From contig NZ_JAAHGH010000079.1 in the NCBI RefSeq assembly GCF_010672525.1, positions 1 through 36,708 on the forward strand: a DNA stretch of 36,708 bases, read 5' to 3'. Shown here in pieces: positions 1 to 9,371 of the stretch (position 1 is the first letter of the stretch; each line of letters starts with the position of its first letter). The notes beneath the pieces were generated by a model that was not told where the DNA came from, searched no databases, and was given only the letters and a program-made list of their open reading frames with translations. The position numbers were made by a program, and so were the translations under genes. Source of the DNA: Okeania sp. SIO2B3. GTDB taxonomy: Bacteria > Cyanobacteriota > Cyanobacteriia > Cyanobacteriales > Microcoleaceae.

Positions 1-86
1 CATCTCCCCATCTCCCCCTCCCCCCATCTCCCCATCTCCCCATCTCCCCATCTCCCCATCCCCCCATCTTCCCATCCCCCCATCTA
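1..86. repeat. CATCTCCCC-type simple tandem repeat
   Basis: About ten imperfect copies of a 9-10 base pyrimidine-rich unit (CATCTCCCC, drifting to CATCCCCC) run from the window edge. It is a low-complexity tract of the kind common between cyanobacterial genes. It may continue to the left of the window. Confidence 0.85.
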
Positions 87-205
87 ATCCACCATTTTGG
101 CTATGTCACACCACTAATAAGTTGCTGAATTATCTACAATTAATCAGTGTCTGTATATTGTAATAGACTTTTACTTTTGATTTTTAATTTTTAACTTGTA
201 GGAAG

Positions 206-2860
206 ATGATTAATCCTGGACAAATATTACAAAAGCACTATCGAGCGATTCGACTTATTGGAGACTGTGGTTTTGGTCAAACTTGGGAAGTTGATGATGG
301 TGGTACGATAAAAATTATGAAAATATTGCAAGTGCCAAGGGAAATAGAAGACGAAGAAATGGAGCAAGTAATTTCTTTGTTTGAGGAAGAAGCAAAAGTT
401 TTAACAAAGTTAAGCGAACCTGGATTACCAAAAGTTGAACCAGAAGGATACTTTATCTGGTCAGAAGCGGGAGATGAACCATTACACTGTCTGGTAATGG
501 AAAAAATTGAGGGTATAAATTTATCGGACTGGTTGCAACAAATTCATCATAATCAACCCATACAAGAAGAACAAGCGATCGCCTGGATAACACAATTAGT
601 AGAAATTATTGGTAAACTTCATCAGAATCATTGCATCCATCGGGATCTTAAACCAACAAATATCATGTTGCGTAGCTCCACAGCACAGAACTCGAATCAT
701 AATGGAGCAAAACAACCCTCTGGAACTTATGGTAACTTGCCTACAGAAGAAGCTAGCAGAGCAAATAATTTATCTTCCATTTCAATTACCCAAGAAAGTG
801 TTGCACGGCAACGAAATGATCCAGAAAAAACCAGAGAAACATCAGACCACAAACAGGAGGTTGAAAATGGAAAAAATCATACTGACAATCAACAACATTC
901 CCAAAAGCAGGAATGGGGTCAACTAGCATTAATTGACTTTGGTGCAACTAGACAAGTTACAGAAACATACTTAAGGCAATTTGAAGGCAAAGATGTGACT
1001 GGGATGATTTCTCAAGGTTACACATCCCCAGAACAATATGAAGGGAAAATCACACGACAGTCGGATGTCTTTGCCATTGCCCGAACTATAGTTTATTTAG
1101 TCACAGCAAAAGATCCTGGGAATTTGCCTACCGATCCTCAGAGTGGTAGATTAATGTGGCGACACCATGCTACTCAAATCTCAAAAACATTAGCAGACTT
1201 AATTGATGAGATGATGGCAAATTTACCTCAGTGTCGCCCCCAAACAACCGAAGACATTTTGGAACGTCTTACTAACTACAACCAGCAAGTACAAGCAGAA
1301 GTTGAATCTACCCAGGATAAACAACCAACCCCCGCAACGAGCAACTATTTATCTGATCTTCCATTTCAGCAAAAAATACAGAACTTCAAGGGGAAATATC
1401 AAGAAACCACACCCAAAGTAAATAAATGGTTAGGCAAGATGTCCCTTTTAACACTAGGAGCGATCGCCGTCTTAATTGCTATTTTACCAGAAGCACCAAC
1501 AACTTGTCCTTTAAAACTCAACGATAATTTGAGTTGTGGGGAAGAAATTATGATTCCAGGTTCCGCACCCACAGAAAAAGAAGAGGGAGTCAAAGCTTTT
1601 GCTGATGGTGATTATTTGCAAGCAGTCAAACTTTTAGAAATAGCTAGAAAAAAATACTTTAACGATCCAGAAATTCTGATTTACCTGAATAATGCCAGAC
1701 TAGCTGCTAGCAATACTGATACTTATACTATAGCCGTTGTAGCATCAATGACAGGTGAGTCACAAGCTCTCAACTATAGTCTAGAAAAATTACGGGGAGT
1801 TGCTCAAGCTCAGAATGCCATAAACCTGAGCGATAATTTGATTGGAGGTAAGGGTTTAACTGTAATTCTTGTTGATGATGGCAACTCTCCAGAGCAAGCA
1901 GTGAAAGTAGCAAATAGTCTGGTTTTAACAGGTCAAGTTTTGGCGGTAATTGGTCATACTTTTAGCGAAATTACGATGAAAGTAGCTCCAATTTATGAAC
2001 AGAATAAACTGGTTTTAATTTCTCCCACTGCTAGTGCTTCTAAATTATCAAATTCCAATGATTTTTTCTTTAGGATGATACCATCTGATGCCACAATGAC
2101 TCAAGCAATGGCAAGTTACTTGATTAATCAATCTACTGACGAACAGCAAAAAGTAGCTTTGTTTGATAACCCTAATGATATTTACAGTGAATCTCTCAAG
2201 AATCAATTTATGGTTAGTTTCAGTGCTGGTGGTGGCAAAATAGTTAAAGACATGAATGAAATTTTTGATTTATCAAGAACTTCTTTTAATGCCAGTGCTG
2301 CTATAGATAGAGCAGACAAACAAAAAGCTACTGCAATTGTATTACTGCCAGATATTTCCACTTTAGCAAAGGCAATAGAGGTAATAAAAGCCAATTGGCA
2401 GCTCAATTTACCGATAATTACTGGAGAAAACCTCTATAGTAACTATACTCTCAAGTTTGGCGCTCAAGAAGCAGAGAAAAATGTTGTGGTAGCTACACCA
2501 TGGCACAGCTTGAATAGTCCCGACCCAGATTTTCCACTGCAAGCAAAAAACATTTGGGGAGGAACTGTTAGTTGGCGTACAGCTTTTGCTTATGATGCAG
2601 CTAGAGCTTTGATTACAGCATTAGGAACCCTGCCAGAACGTAAAGAATTAAATCGCATTGCCCTGCAACAAATTTTAGCAAGTGAAAATTTTAGTTCCGA
2701 GGGTGCTACAGGAGAAATAACTTTTTTACCAAGTGGCGATCGCCTGGAATCAAGAATTATTTTTACTAAAGTAGTGAAGTCTAGTTGTTCGCCATTAGGT
2801 TATACATTTCTGCCTCTAGATTATCCTGTCAGTCAGTTTAGTCTTTTGGAATGTGATTAA
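206..2860 (+). CDS. Ser/Thr protein kinase fused to a periplasmic branched-chain amino acid-type substrate-binding domain
   Basis: This 884-residue protein predicts a membrane sensor that couples ligand binding outside the cytoplasm to protein phosphorylation. Residues ~10-360 are a Hanks-type kinase: glycine loop GDCGFGQT, catalytic loop HRDLKPTN near 144, metal-binding LIDFGATR near 242, and an APE-like SPEQY segment. One hydrophobic helix lies at ~411-430. From ~505 (IAVVASMTGE) to the end is a type I periplasmic-binding fold like LivJ/Peripla_BP_6; a short TPR-like stretch precedes it. Kinase plus ligand-binding protein is a known cyanobacterial architecture. About 75 Gln/Asn/Ser-rich residues (160-235) are inserted between the catalytic loop and DFG, where most kinases have ~15. 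The ATG at 206 abuts a GGAAG; no better start is seen. The ligand cannot be told from sequence. Confidence 0.9.
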   Translation: MINPGQILQKHYRAIRLIGDCGFGQTWEVDDGGTIKIMKILQVPREIEDEEMEQVISLFEEEAKVLTKLSEPGLPKVEPEGYFIWSEAGDEPLHCLVMEKIEGINLSDWLQQIHHNQPIQEEQAIAWITQLVEIIGKLHQNHCIHRDLKPTNIMLRSSTAQNSNHNGAKQPSGTYGNLPTEEASRANNLSSISITQESVARQRNDPEKTRETSDHKQEVENGKNHTDNQQHSQKQEWGQLALIDFGATRQVTETYLRQFEGKDVTGMISQGYTSPEQYEGKITRQSDVFAIARTIVYLVTAKDPGNLPTDPQSGRLMWRHHATQISKTLADLIDEMMANLPQCRPQTTEDILERLTNYNQQVQAEVESTQDKQPTPATSNYLSDLPFQQKIQNFKGKYQETTPKVNKWLGKMSLLTLGAIAVLIAILPEAPTTCPLKLNDNLSCGEEIMIPGSAPTEKEEGVKAFADGDYLQAVKLLEIARKKYFNDPEILIYLNNARLAASNTDTYTIAVVASMTGESQALNYSLEKLRGVAQAQNAINLSDNLIGGKGLTVILVDDGNSPEQAVKVANSLVLTGQVLAVIGHTFSEITMKVAPIYEQNKLVLISPTASASKLSNSNDFFFRMIPSDATMTQAMASYLINQSTDEQQKVALFDNPNDIYSESLKNQFMVSFSAGGGKIVKDMNEIFDLSRTSFNASAAIDRADKQKATAIVLLPDISTLAKAIEVIKANWQLNLPIITGENLYSNYTLKFGAQEAEKNVVVATPWHSLNSPDPDFPLQAKNIWGGTVSWRTAFAYDAARALITALGTLPERKELNRIALQQILASENFSSEGATGEITFLPSGDRLESRIIFTKVVKSSCSPLGYTFLPLDYPVSQFSLLECD

Positions 2861-2984
2861 ATCTGGTTAAACAGTTATAGATTGGTTTAGTCTATATTAG
2901 ACTTGTCGCTTTATAACTTAAAAAATCCCCAAAAACCTTGTTCTATAAGGATTGTAGCTATTGCCAACCAAAATGCATTGGAAT

Positions 2985-3016
2985 GATTGCTCTGTCTAGG
3001 TTGGAGCGATTTTTTC
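2985..3016 (+). terminator. possible intrinsic terminator downstream of the kinase gene
   Basis: GATTGCTC (2985-2992) can pair, with two G-U pairs, with GAGCGATT (3004-3011), followed by a run of T. It lies 125 bp past the kinase stop. The stem is short, so this is tentative. Confidence 0.35.
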
Positions 3017-3040
3017 CCTCTATTTAGCGACAACTCTATT

Positions 3041-3068
3041 GTAGGGGCGAATGGCCATTCGCCCTTAC
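3041..3068. repeat. 28-bp near-perfect palindrome
   Basis: The sequence reads the same on both strands except for one base pair: GTAGGGGCGAATGG followed by CCATTCGCCCTTAC. Palindromes of this form are dispersed in cyanobacterial intergenic regions. Nothing else is recognised between 3069 and 3400 apart from AT-rich sequence with a short conserved-looking but stop-interrupted stretch near 3075-3150. Confidence 0.7.
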
Positions 3069-3402
3069 GCATTGTATGAAGATCGAAGGAATTATATTAC
3101 TCCAATTTCTCGGGAACGGTAGCCAATGGATTTGATATTACAGCTTTAGAAATAGGAATACTTGATATCTCAATATATAATACATCTCCATAATAAAAAA
3201 TCAAATCAATTATTCCACAGAAATCATCAATTATTTCTCCCTACTCCCCCACTGACTACTCCCTATTTTGGAGGAGATGATTAATTTTGTCTATGTAACT
3301 AATAGAATTAGATAATTGGCCATATTAACTTTAGGCCACAAATAGCTAAAGCTTTATATAATGAGACTTGATATGAGAAAGTAGATAGAGAAATTGTTCA
3401 TC

Positions 3403-3469
3403 TCAATGTTGGTTGGAGACCCGCGCTCCCCTTCGGGAGAGCGTCGTCCGCGAAAACCAATCAATGTTG
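3403..3469. repeat. GC-rich palindromic element flanked by a 9-bp direct repeat
   Basis: The core (3418-3452) contains the hairpin GCGCTCCCC-TTCG-GGAGAGCG and is bounded by TTGGTT (3409-3414) and AACCAA (3455-3460). TCAATGTTG occurs directly on both sides (3403-3411 and 3461-3469), as a target-site duplication would. A related palindrome in the other orientation lies at 34157-34208 inside a coding sequence. Confidence 0.65.
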
Positions 3470-3520
3470 TGGTTTTACACATAATATGTTAAAGTTTGAA
3501 AAATTTTCGGTCAGTAGTAG

Positions 3521-4778
3521 ATGGTTGAAAAAGCGTACAAATTTAGGTTCTACCCTACCCCAGAACAGGAAAACCTGTTGCGGAGGACTTTGGGATGTGT
3601 ACGCCTAATCTACAACAAAGCTTTAGCTGCCAGAACTCAAGCCTGGTATGAGAAACAGGAACGGGTAGGATATGCCCAAACCTCAGCTATGCTTACCAAT
3701 TGGAAAAAGCAGGAGGACTTACAATTCTTAACAGAAGTAAGCTGTGTACCACGGAGAGCAAGGTTTAAGGCATCTGCAAACTGCCTTCGCTAATTTTTTT
3801 AGTGGGCGTGCCAAATATCCTAACTTCAAGAAAAAACGTAATGGTGGTAGTTCTGAGTTTACAAAATCGGCTTTTAAGTGGAAAGATGGTCAAGTTTATT
3901 TAGCGAAATGTACAGAACCATTACCAATAAGATGGAGTAGGCAACTACCACTTGGTTGTGTACCAACTACAATAACAGTTAAACTTGATCCCTCTGGTAG
4001 ATGGTCTGTTTCGTTGAGAGTCAATGATACCAGAGATTTAAAACTCAAGCCAACCAATAAACTCTTAGGCATTGACTTAGGAATTACCAGTTTAGTGACT
4101 ACAAGTGATGGAGAAAAAGTTGCTAACCCTAAGAATTTGAACAAATTACGCAAAAAACTAAGGTTAGCTCAAAAATCACTTTCTCGTAAAACCAAAGGTT
4201 CTAATAACTACCATAAAGCCAGGCTGAAAGTAGCCAGGATACACGCAAAAATTAAAGATTCAAGGCTTGACTATACTCACAAGCTGACAACCCAACTAAT
4301 CAGAGAAAATCAAACTGTGGTAGTGGAGGATTTGGCAGTCAAAAATATGGTCAAGAATCATAAGTTAGCTAGAGCAATAAGTGACGCTAACTGGGGAGAA
4401 ATAGTCAGACAGTTAGACTATAAAGCTCAATGGTATGGACGGGAATTAATCAAGATTGATAGATACTTTCCTAGTTCCAAACGTTGTTCTAATTGCGGTC
4501 ATGTAGTGGATAAATTACCTCTAAGTATCAGAGAGTGGAATTGTCCAGAGTGTGGTAGCCACCATGACCGGGACATTAATGCAAGTATCAATATTTTGCG
4601 GATGGGAACCCGCGTCGGCGTCAGACGCAAGGGAACGCCCACCAAGAAGGCTGCGGGACTCGCAGTGTCAGTCTGTGGAGCGACTGTAAGACCCGAGGAG
4701 AGTAAATCTCGGAAGGCGGGTGCTATGAAACAGAAAGCCCCTAGCAGTGATGTTAAGGAATCCCGCGCTGTCTCCTAG
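3521..4778 (+). pseudogene. tnpB: TnpB (IS200/IS605, IS1341 group), frameshifted
   Basis: TnpB is an RNA-guided RuvC nuclease encoded by IS605-type transposons. The first 77 or so codons (3521 to about 3753: KAYKFRFYPTPEQENLL, GCVRLIYNKAL, EVSCVP) match the family N-terminus. The rest is in another frame from about 3754 (QGLRHLQTAFANFF), so one extra base near 3751-3757 interrupts the gene. The downstream part keeps all RuvC landmarks: GIDLG, VVEDL, a CxxC...CxxC zinc ribbon (CSNC, CPEC) and HDRDINASIN. A GTG at 3744 could start the second frame but would lack the N-terminal domain. There is no tnpA nearby, so it is a solitary IS1341-type copy. Programmed frameshifting is not typical of the family; a degenerate copy is more likely, and a sequencing error cannot be excluded. 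Confidence 0.85.
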
Positions 4779-4800
4779 AGCAGCGTCGGGAGGATGTCAA
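4640..4800 (+). ncRNA. candidate omega-RNA / IS605 right end overlapping the tnpB 3' end
   Basis: TnpB guide RNAs come from the 3' end of tnpB and the element's right end. Here the right end shows an imperfect stem, CCCGCGCTG (4762-4770) with CAGCGTCGGG (4781-4790), then GGATGTCAA ending at 4800. The TnpB C-terminal tail (LAVSVCGATVRPEESKS, KAGAMKQKAP) is the stretch usually shared with this RNA. The guide would begin at about 4801. Boundaries are inferred from the family. Confidence 0.35.
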
Positions 4801-5148
4801 TTTCACATAAACTCCACAAATCAATAAATTTTTCTGAGTCAAATAAGTCTTCGGTATTTATTTAAGTGAGATCACTTAGCCACTACAAAAAACAGTTTAT
4901 TTAATCTAATTTCAACTGCTTGTCATCAGTATTGTTACTGTATTTTTGGCAAAAATTCTAGAAATAAATATATCCTTGAAAATACATAATTATATTGTTA
5001 TAGTAAATTCTTATCTTTTATCCTTGCAGTTTGTGTAGAAGTAGTGCATTATAGTAAAAGAAAGACAAGCAAGTAGAAATCGCAAATAATATACTGATTT
5101 CTGCTCTATATTATAGAAGTTAAATATTACTAAGTTTGGAGTATATAA
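4801..5148. other. AT-rich spacer upstream of the PEP-CTERM gene
   Basis: No gene or repeat is recognised. The tract is AT-rich and should hold the promoter of the PEP-CTERM gene. A GGAG ribosome-binding site lies just before the ATG at 5149. Confidence 0.5.
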
Positions 5149-6714
5149 ATGAAAACCACAAAAACTGATTCCCTACTATCTAAAGCAACATTATTCGGAA
5201 AAAGCGCATTCATAGCCACAGGTGTTGCTCTCAGCACTACAATGTTTTCTCCAGCAAATGCTGCTGCTACCTTAGAGTTCTCATCATCAGGGAATAATGA
5301 TGCAGGTGTAGATTATCTATTAAGGGAGTCTGTTACCGACCCAGGTTCAATTGAGGTTACAATTAAAGTTAATGATACTGGTGACGGTATTGCCGATATT
5401 TCCGGGGTTTGGTTCCACCTGGCAAATGAAGCTTTAATTCCTGGTTTAACTTTTGAAGCAATAACTGCTACTGCTCCTGATGGAGCAACAACAAACTTCA
5501 TTACAAACACCTCTACTGGTGCAAACAGCGCAGACAATAGACTCGGAAATGGAACAACCATAAACGGTTCTGGGCCCAAAGACTTTGATGTGGGACTAAG
5601 AATTGGCGACTCTGGTGGTATAAACGGTGGGGACGATTTCAGCAGTATCACATTTAGAATCAGCCACGATACCGAAGATTTAGATTTAAGCCAATTTCAA
5701 GAAGGTTGGGCAACACGCCTCAAGAGTGTGGGAGCGAACCGCGAAGGCAGTAGTAAACTTAAAGAGTACACAAATCCTGTTTACACAGCAGCTCCTATAG
5801 TTCCTCCTGACACAACTTCCCAAAACGGAAACAATGGAGAAGTTGATGGTACTTGGGAAAACTTTACACTTGACTTTGAAGGATTTGTCGCAGGTACAAT
5901 TATCGATGACGAATGGACAGATTCTATGGGAGTTACTATTAGTAGTGGTACTAATAAAGTTGTAACCCTGTTAAACAGTAGCTGTAACCCTGGTTATTCA
6001 GATTATGAGACTGAAGGCGACCCCATTACAGGTAACTGTAATGTTACGACTGACGGCAATACAAATGGAGACCCTGACTTAGCAACTGGAGGAAGTTTAG
6101 ACACTGAAACACGGGGTAATGTATTAATTGTTCAGGAGAATGACAGAGTAGCAGACAGTAACAATAATATCAATGAAACCCCAGACGATAATAGAAGCGG
6201 TGGCGTCATCCAATTTGAGTTTGATGAAGACGTTTTCCTAAAACATATAGAATTTCTGGATTACGATTATACAGATGCTAATAAGATAACCTTGCAAGCT
6301 AAGGATGAAAATGGCAGAAACCTTCTGGGAGTTGATGGCTTTGAAATCGCATTAGAGAATTTGGAGGGGGGTATTATTTCATTGAATAATTTGGGTCTTG
6401 CGGATAAGCAAGGCTATGACGAATCCTATGCTGAATCCAATTCTTCTCGCCACGCTACATATTTTCAAGCTACCCACGATGAATCTGTAGAGCTCGATAA
6501 CTCTGTCTGGGATTTCTATTTTGGTAATGGAGGTCTTGAAGGAGTTAGATTTTTGGAGGTTGACTTTGGTGGTACAAGTGGTGCTATCTCTGAACTAACA
6601 TACAAGAAATTCACTGCCAAGAAAAAAATTCGTGTACCAGAACCTGGCAGTATTGCAGCTCTAGCATTCATCGGTGGTGGAATGTTCCTTTCCCGTCGTC
6701 GTCACTCTCACTAA
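5149..6714 (+). CDS. PEP-CTERM sorting domain protein (exported, unknown function)
   Basis: This 521-residue protein has a Sec signal peptide (residues 1-38, cleavage expected after SPANA) and a C-terminal PEP-CTERM signal: VPEPGS at 496-501, a short hydrophobic helix, and the basic tail SRRRH. Such proteins are cut and placed at the cell surface by an exosortase, usually with exopolysaccharide. Two Asp/Asn/Gly-rich beta-type regions lie between. Residues ~45-210 have a spondin-like feel (DYLLRESVTDPG, VWFHLANEA); ~235-490 resemble lectin-like surface domains. Both fold guesses are weak. A GGAG site 8-10 nt before the ATG supports this start. No exosortase gene is in the window; the gene stands alone. 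Confidence 0.88.
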   Translation: MKTTKTDSLLSKATLFGKSAFIATGVALSTTMFSPANAAATLEFSSSGNNDAGVDYLLRESVTDPGSIEVTIKVNDTGDGIADISGVWFHLANEALIPGLTFEAITATAPDGATTNFITNTSTGANSADNRLGNGTTINGSGPKDFDVGLRIGDSGGINGGDDFSSITFRISHDTEDLDLSQFQEGWATRLKSVGANREGSSKLKEYTNPVYTAAPIVPPDTTSQNGNNGEVDGTWENFTLDFEGFVAGTIIDDEWTDSMGVTISSGTNKVVTLLNSSCNPGYSDYETEGDPITGNCNVTTDGNTNGDPDLATGGSLDTETRGNVLIVQENDRVADSNNNINETPDDNRSGGVIQFEFDEDVFLKHIEFLDYDYTDANKITLQAKDENGRNLLGVDGFEIALENLEGGIISLNNLGLADKQGYDESYAESNSSRHATYFQATHDESVELDNSVWDFYFGNGGLEGVRFLEVDFGGTSGAISELTYKKFTAKKKIRVPEPGSIAALAFIGGGMFLSRRRHSH

Positions 6715-7198
6715 GAAATTAAATTATAATTGCATCTACTATAAATTTTAATATTGAATACAAATATGGCAGAAGAAAGAAGGAAGAAGAAAGAAGGAAG
6801 AAGGAAAAACCTTGCGTTGTCTGAGTTTTAAGCTTTTAATCTGTCCTAACCTTTGCTTCGACTGCTATAAATAAAAATTCCATAACTGGGCTTCTTCTGA
6901 AAACGAAACAGGAGAATCTCAGGTTTTTTTTGTTATCAAAGATATATAGTAGGGAACAGAGGCCACTTGCATTTGGCCAACGCGGAGTTGCTGCACTATT
7001 TCCCATAGCACCAATTACCAAAAACTTTGCTATACTTAATTTTTTATTTCCACATAAGGCTAAAATATCAGTCAGATAAGTTGAGCATTATTTTTGTACA
7101 TTGCTACAATCACAGCGGGTTGAATATACTTCGATCAAAAGATTGCTATAATTATCAAGATTAATTTTCAATATATCAAAAACTAATTAATAGGAATT
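6715..7198. other. spacer with a purine-only simple repeat
   Basis: A GAAGAAAGAAGGAA-type purine tract lies at about 6770-6808. The remainder is AT-rich with no gene that I can support. An open frame of 61 codons on the minus strand (6836-7021) lacks a ribosome-binding site and protein-like composition. Confidence 0.5.
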
Positions 7199-7729
7199 GT
7201 GAGTCCAGAAAACCTAACATTATTTGAAACTGAATATAAAGCTGGCAAATATGCCTTTGAGCGGGGTCAATACCGTAATTCAGTACAACATTTAGAAACT
7301 GCTAAAGACAATATTGAGCTGAATTCAAGATTTGGGGGAGAGGTACAAATCTGGTTAGTGACAGCATATCAAGCTGCTGGCCAAATTCAAGAAGCAACAG
7401 ACCTTTGTAAACAACTAACTCGTCATCCTCGTTTAGAAACCCGCCAACAAGCAAAACGTATATTAGTAATTCTCGAAGCACCTGTATTGAGAACTAGACA
7501 AGAGTGGATGACTAAAATTCCTGACTTGGGGGCAATATCTGAAAGTGATGCTAAAGATCGTAGAGGTAGCACTATGACTTCCAAAGTTAAATCACCGCCA
7601 CCGAAGCCAAAAACTCTGAAGTTAGAAGTTGTCGATCCTAGTCAAGTTAATACAAAAGATAATCAATTTGTTTGGGTCGCGTTAGTACTAATAATTCTGA
7701 CTGTGAGTGGGTTAGTTTGGTTTAGTTGA
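7199..7729 (+). CDS. small TPR-like protein with a C-terminal membrane anchor
   Basis: The 176-residue product has a helical N-terminal part (~10-105) with TPR-like spacing: YKAGKYAFERGQYRNSVQHL, then a second pair around LVTAYQAAGQIQEATDLC. A Pro/Lys linker follows (~130-150), and one hydrophobic helix forms the last 18 residues (FVWVALVLIILTVSGLVWF). It is therefore a tail-anchored protein with its TPR face in the cytoplasm, probably a protein-protein adaptor. The start is a GTG preceded by AGGAA only 2-3 nt away, so the start is uncertain; no ATG lies near. It resembles conserved cyanobacterial hypothetical proteins of unknown role. Neighbours give no functional hint. Confidence 0.75.
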   Translation: MSPENLTLFETEYKAGKYAFERGQYRNSVQHLETAKDNIELNSRFGGEVQIWLVTAYQAAGQIQEATDLCKQLTRHPRLETRQQAKRILVILEAPVLRTRQEWMTKIPDLGAISESDAKDRRGSTMTSKVKSPPPKPKTLKLEVVDPSQVNTKDNQFVWVALVLIILTVSGLVWFS

Positions 7730-7739
7730 TTTTTGGCAA

Positions 7740-7763
7740 CAGGGAACAGGGAACAGGGAACAG
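7740..7763. repeat. heptamer repeat GGGAACA x3
   Basis: Three direct copies of GGGAACA begin just after the stop codon of the TPR gene. This is a typical short tandemly repeated repetitive (STRR) sequence of cyanobacteria. Confidence 0.85.
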
Positions 7764-7839
7764 TTGGAAAAACATTTTCTAGTCTAAGATTCGTCATTCG
7801 CATAAGTCCTAACCAATTCTTTCTGAGCTATACAAGATT

Positions 7840-7916
7840 GTGTTCGGTTGAATACTTACACTATGGAGAAAGGAAGGCAGAAGGGATAAAGTTTTTTTAT
7901 CGCTAATTATCTGGAC
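7840..7916 (-). mobile_element. inverted-repeat element family 1, copy A (degenerate)
   Basis: One end reads TGTTCGGTTGAATACTTACA and the other reads TTTTTTTATCGCTAATTATC followed by TGGAC. These match, in reversed order, the two ends of the copy at 9372-9633. The purine-rich middle is short. No transposase is inside. It lies downstream of the dehydrogenase gene, in opposite orientation to the copy upstream of it. Confidence 0.6.
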
Positions 7917-8097
7917 TAGAAGCATTTTTCCACCAACTTTTCAGAGGATGGCTTTTTGGAGTTGAATATCTTCCTTTTTTTCCAACTGCATTTAGAGCTT
8001 CAGATAGTTGTGAAAAATCAACATTTGCTGCTTCTGACCAACAGTATCCGTATCCTGCCCATCCTCGCCCTCTGTAGCATATAGCTCCACATAAAGG

Positions 8098-9162
8098 CTA
8101 CGGGGTGAGGACAACGTGGCCGAGCCCCCGTATCTCCGCGGCTCTTTGCATTGCCTTGTTGATTTCTTCCAACGGGAACATATTAACCTCCACGCAGTCC
8201 AGATCGAGGGTGCCAGATTCGACGAGCACGCCCAGTTTCCTAAAGGTATCGCGTGGGTACATAAATGCTCCAAGGATCGTGATATCACGAGCCATGATGC
8301 TGTTGTAGGGGAGTTCGAGCGGGACATTCATAGAGCCTTGAATCGCAACTCGCCCGCCGTTACGAAGGCCGCCAATCACAGCTTGAATTCCACTCGAGTC
8401 CTTAGCTTGCCCAATTAAATCGATGCCAAGGTCGATCCCGCCAGGAACAATTTTTCTTAGTTCAGCGATATCGACTTCCGGGTCTCCCATAAGTTTCACT
8501 GGAAATACTCGTGGACTTAGCTTGCTCAGTTTGTCCAGGACAGACTCATTGCGTCCAAGAGCAATGACTTTTGACGCTCCCATTGCGAGGGACAAAGGCA
8601 CGGCCGGTGAGCCGAAATTACCGGTTGCGCCGAGCACAGCCACCGTATCACCGCCAGCTAGTTGCGCTCGTGAGAGTCCCCCGTAACACACTGCGAACTT
8701 GTGCAACCGGGACCATCCCACTCCGTCCATCCCGGCAATAGTAGGTAGTTTGGTCACGTTCTCACTGGGAACCGCGACTTTTTCCGCCCACGTCCCGTCT
8801 GGCCATAGCTTCTGAACCTCGACAGCACCACTGCTTAAACCCGTGAGCGCTAATAGCATACCGTCTGGTTCTGAAACATTTTCGCGAGCAAAGATCCGCG
8901 GGTCGATTGCGACTCGATCGCCCACAGAAACATGGACTACAGTTTTTCCAGTTGCTTCAACGATTCCGACTCCATCGTTACCAGGCGTAAACGGATGTTC
9001 TGGCAAAGCGTATCCGAGACGACTGGCCAACACGTCTTCGTGATAACTGAGTACACCGGCTGCCTCAATTCTTACGAGAACATCTCCGTCTTTCAAGATA
9101 GGTTCTGACACTTCGTCTACAACGACAGGCGAATTCGTTTCTAATTGGCGAATTGCTCGCAT
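8098..9162 (-). CDS. medium-chain dehydrogenase/reductase (alcohol dehydrogenase-like, zinc-free type)
   Basis: This 354-residue NAD(P)-dependent oxidoreductase has the GroES-like N-terminal domain (GDVLVRIEAAGV, PFTPGNDGVGIVEA, GDRVAIDP) and a Rossmann half with LGATGNFGSPA at ~177-187. The usual catalytic Cys and the GHE motif are replaced (Ser39, GND), and the four-Cys structural lobe is absent. It therefore belongs with the quinone oxidoreductase-like, zinc-independent branch; the substrate is unknown. GGAG lies 6 nt before the ATG. Its base composition and GC-rich third positions are strikingly unlike the AT-rich neighbours, and no HIP1 site is in it. These are signs of recent transfer, probably from a GC-rich bacterium. 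It is flanked by inverted copies of the same small element. Confidence 0.88.
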   Translation of the reverse strand: MRAIRQLETNSPVVVDEVSEPILKDGDVLVRIEAAGVLSYHEDVLASRLGYALPEHPFTPGNDGVGIVEATGKTVVHVSVGDRVAIDPRIFARENVSEPDGMLLALTGLSSGAVEVQKLWPDGTWAEKVAVPSENVTKLPTIAGMDGVGWSRLHKFAVCYGGLSRAQLAGGDTVAVLGATGNFGSPAVPLSLAMGASKVIALGRNESVLDKLSKLSPRVFPVKLMGDPEVDIAELRKIVPGGIDLGIDLIGQAKDSSGIQAVIGGLRNGGRVAIQGSMNVPLELPYNSIMARDITILGAFMYPRDTFRKLGVLVESGTLDLDCVEVNMFPLEEINKAMQRAAEIRGLGHVVLTP

Positions 9163-9371
9163 AGAGGCTCCGTATTAGTTTTTAGGGGAAAAAAATTGGG
9201 ACTAGGCCAATTTTTGGGAGGCGTTTTTGTTACGCCTAACTTATAATCATATCGCAGTTATGGCAAAACATCCAGGGTGCGATCAAAAACAGTTGATAGC
9301 TAAAAAACGGCGATCGCCAAAATCTTCTCATCAAGTCTCATGAAGTTAAAGTTAACTAAAAAATAAATATT

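Noticed and set aside
3069-3150. Short protein-like stretch (YEDRRNYITPISRER, then PMDLILQL)
   Set aside because: It looks like the tail of a decayed gene but is broken by a stop after ~15 codons, and I cannot name the family.
8105-9043. Several plus-strand open frames inside the dehydrogenase gene
   Set aside because: They are antisense shadows produced by the gene's high GC; the minus-strand protein has clear family motifs.
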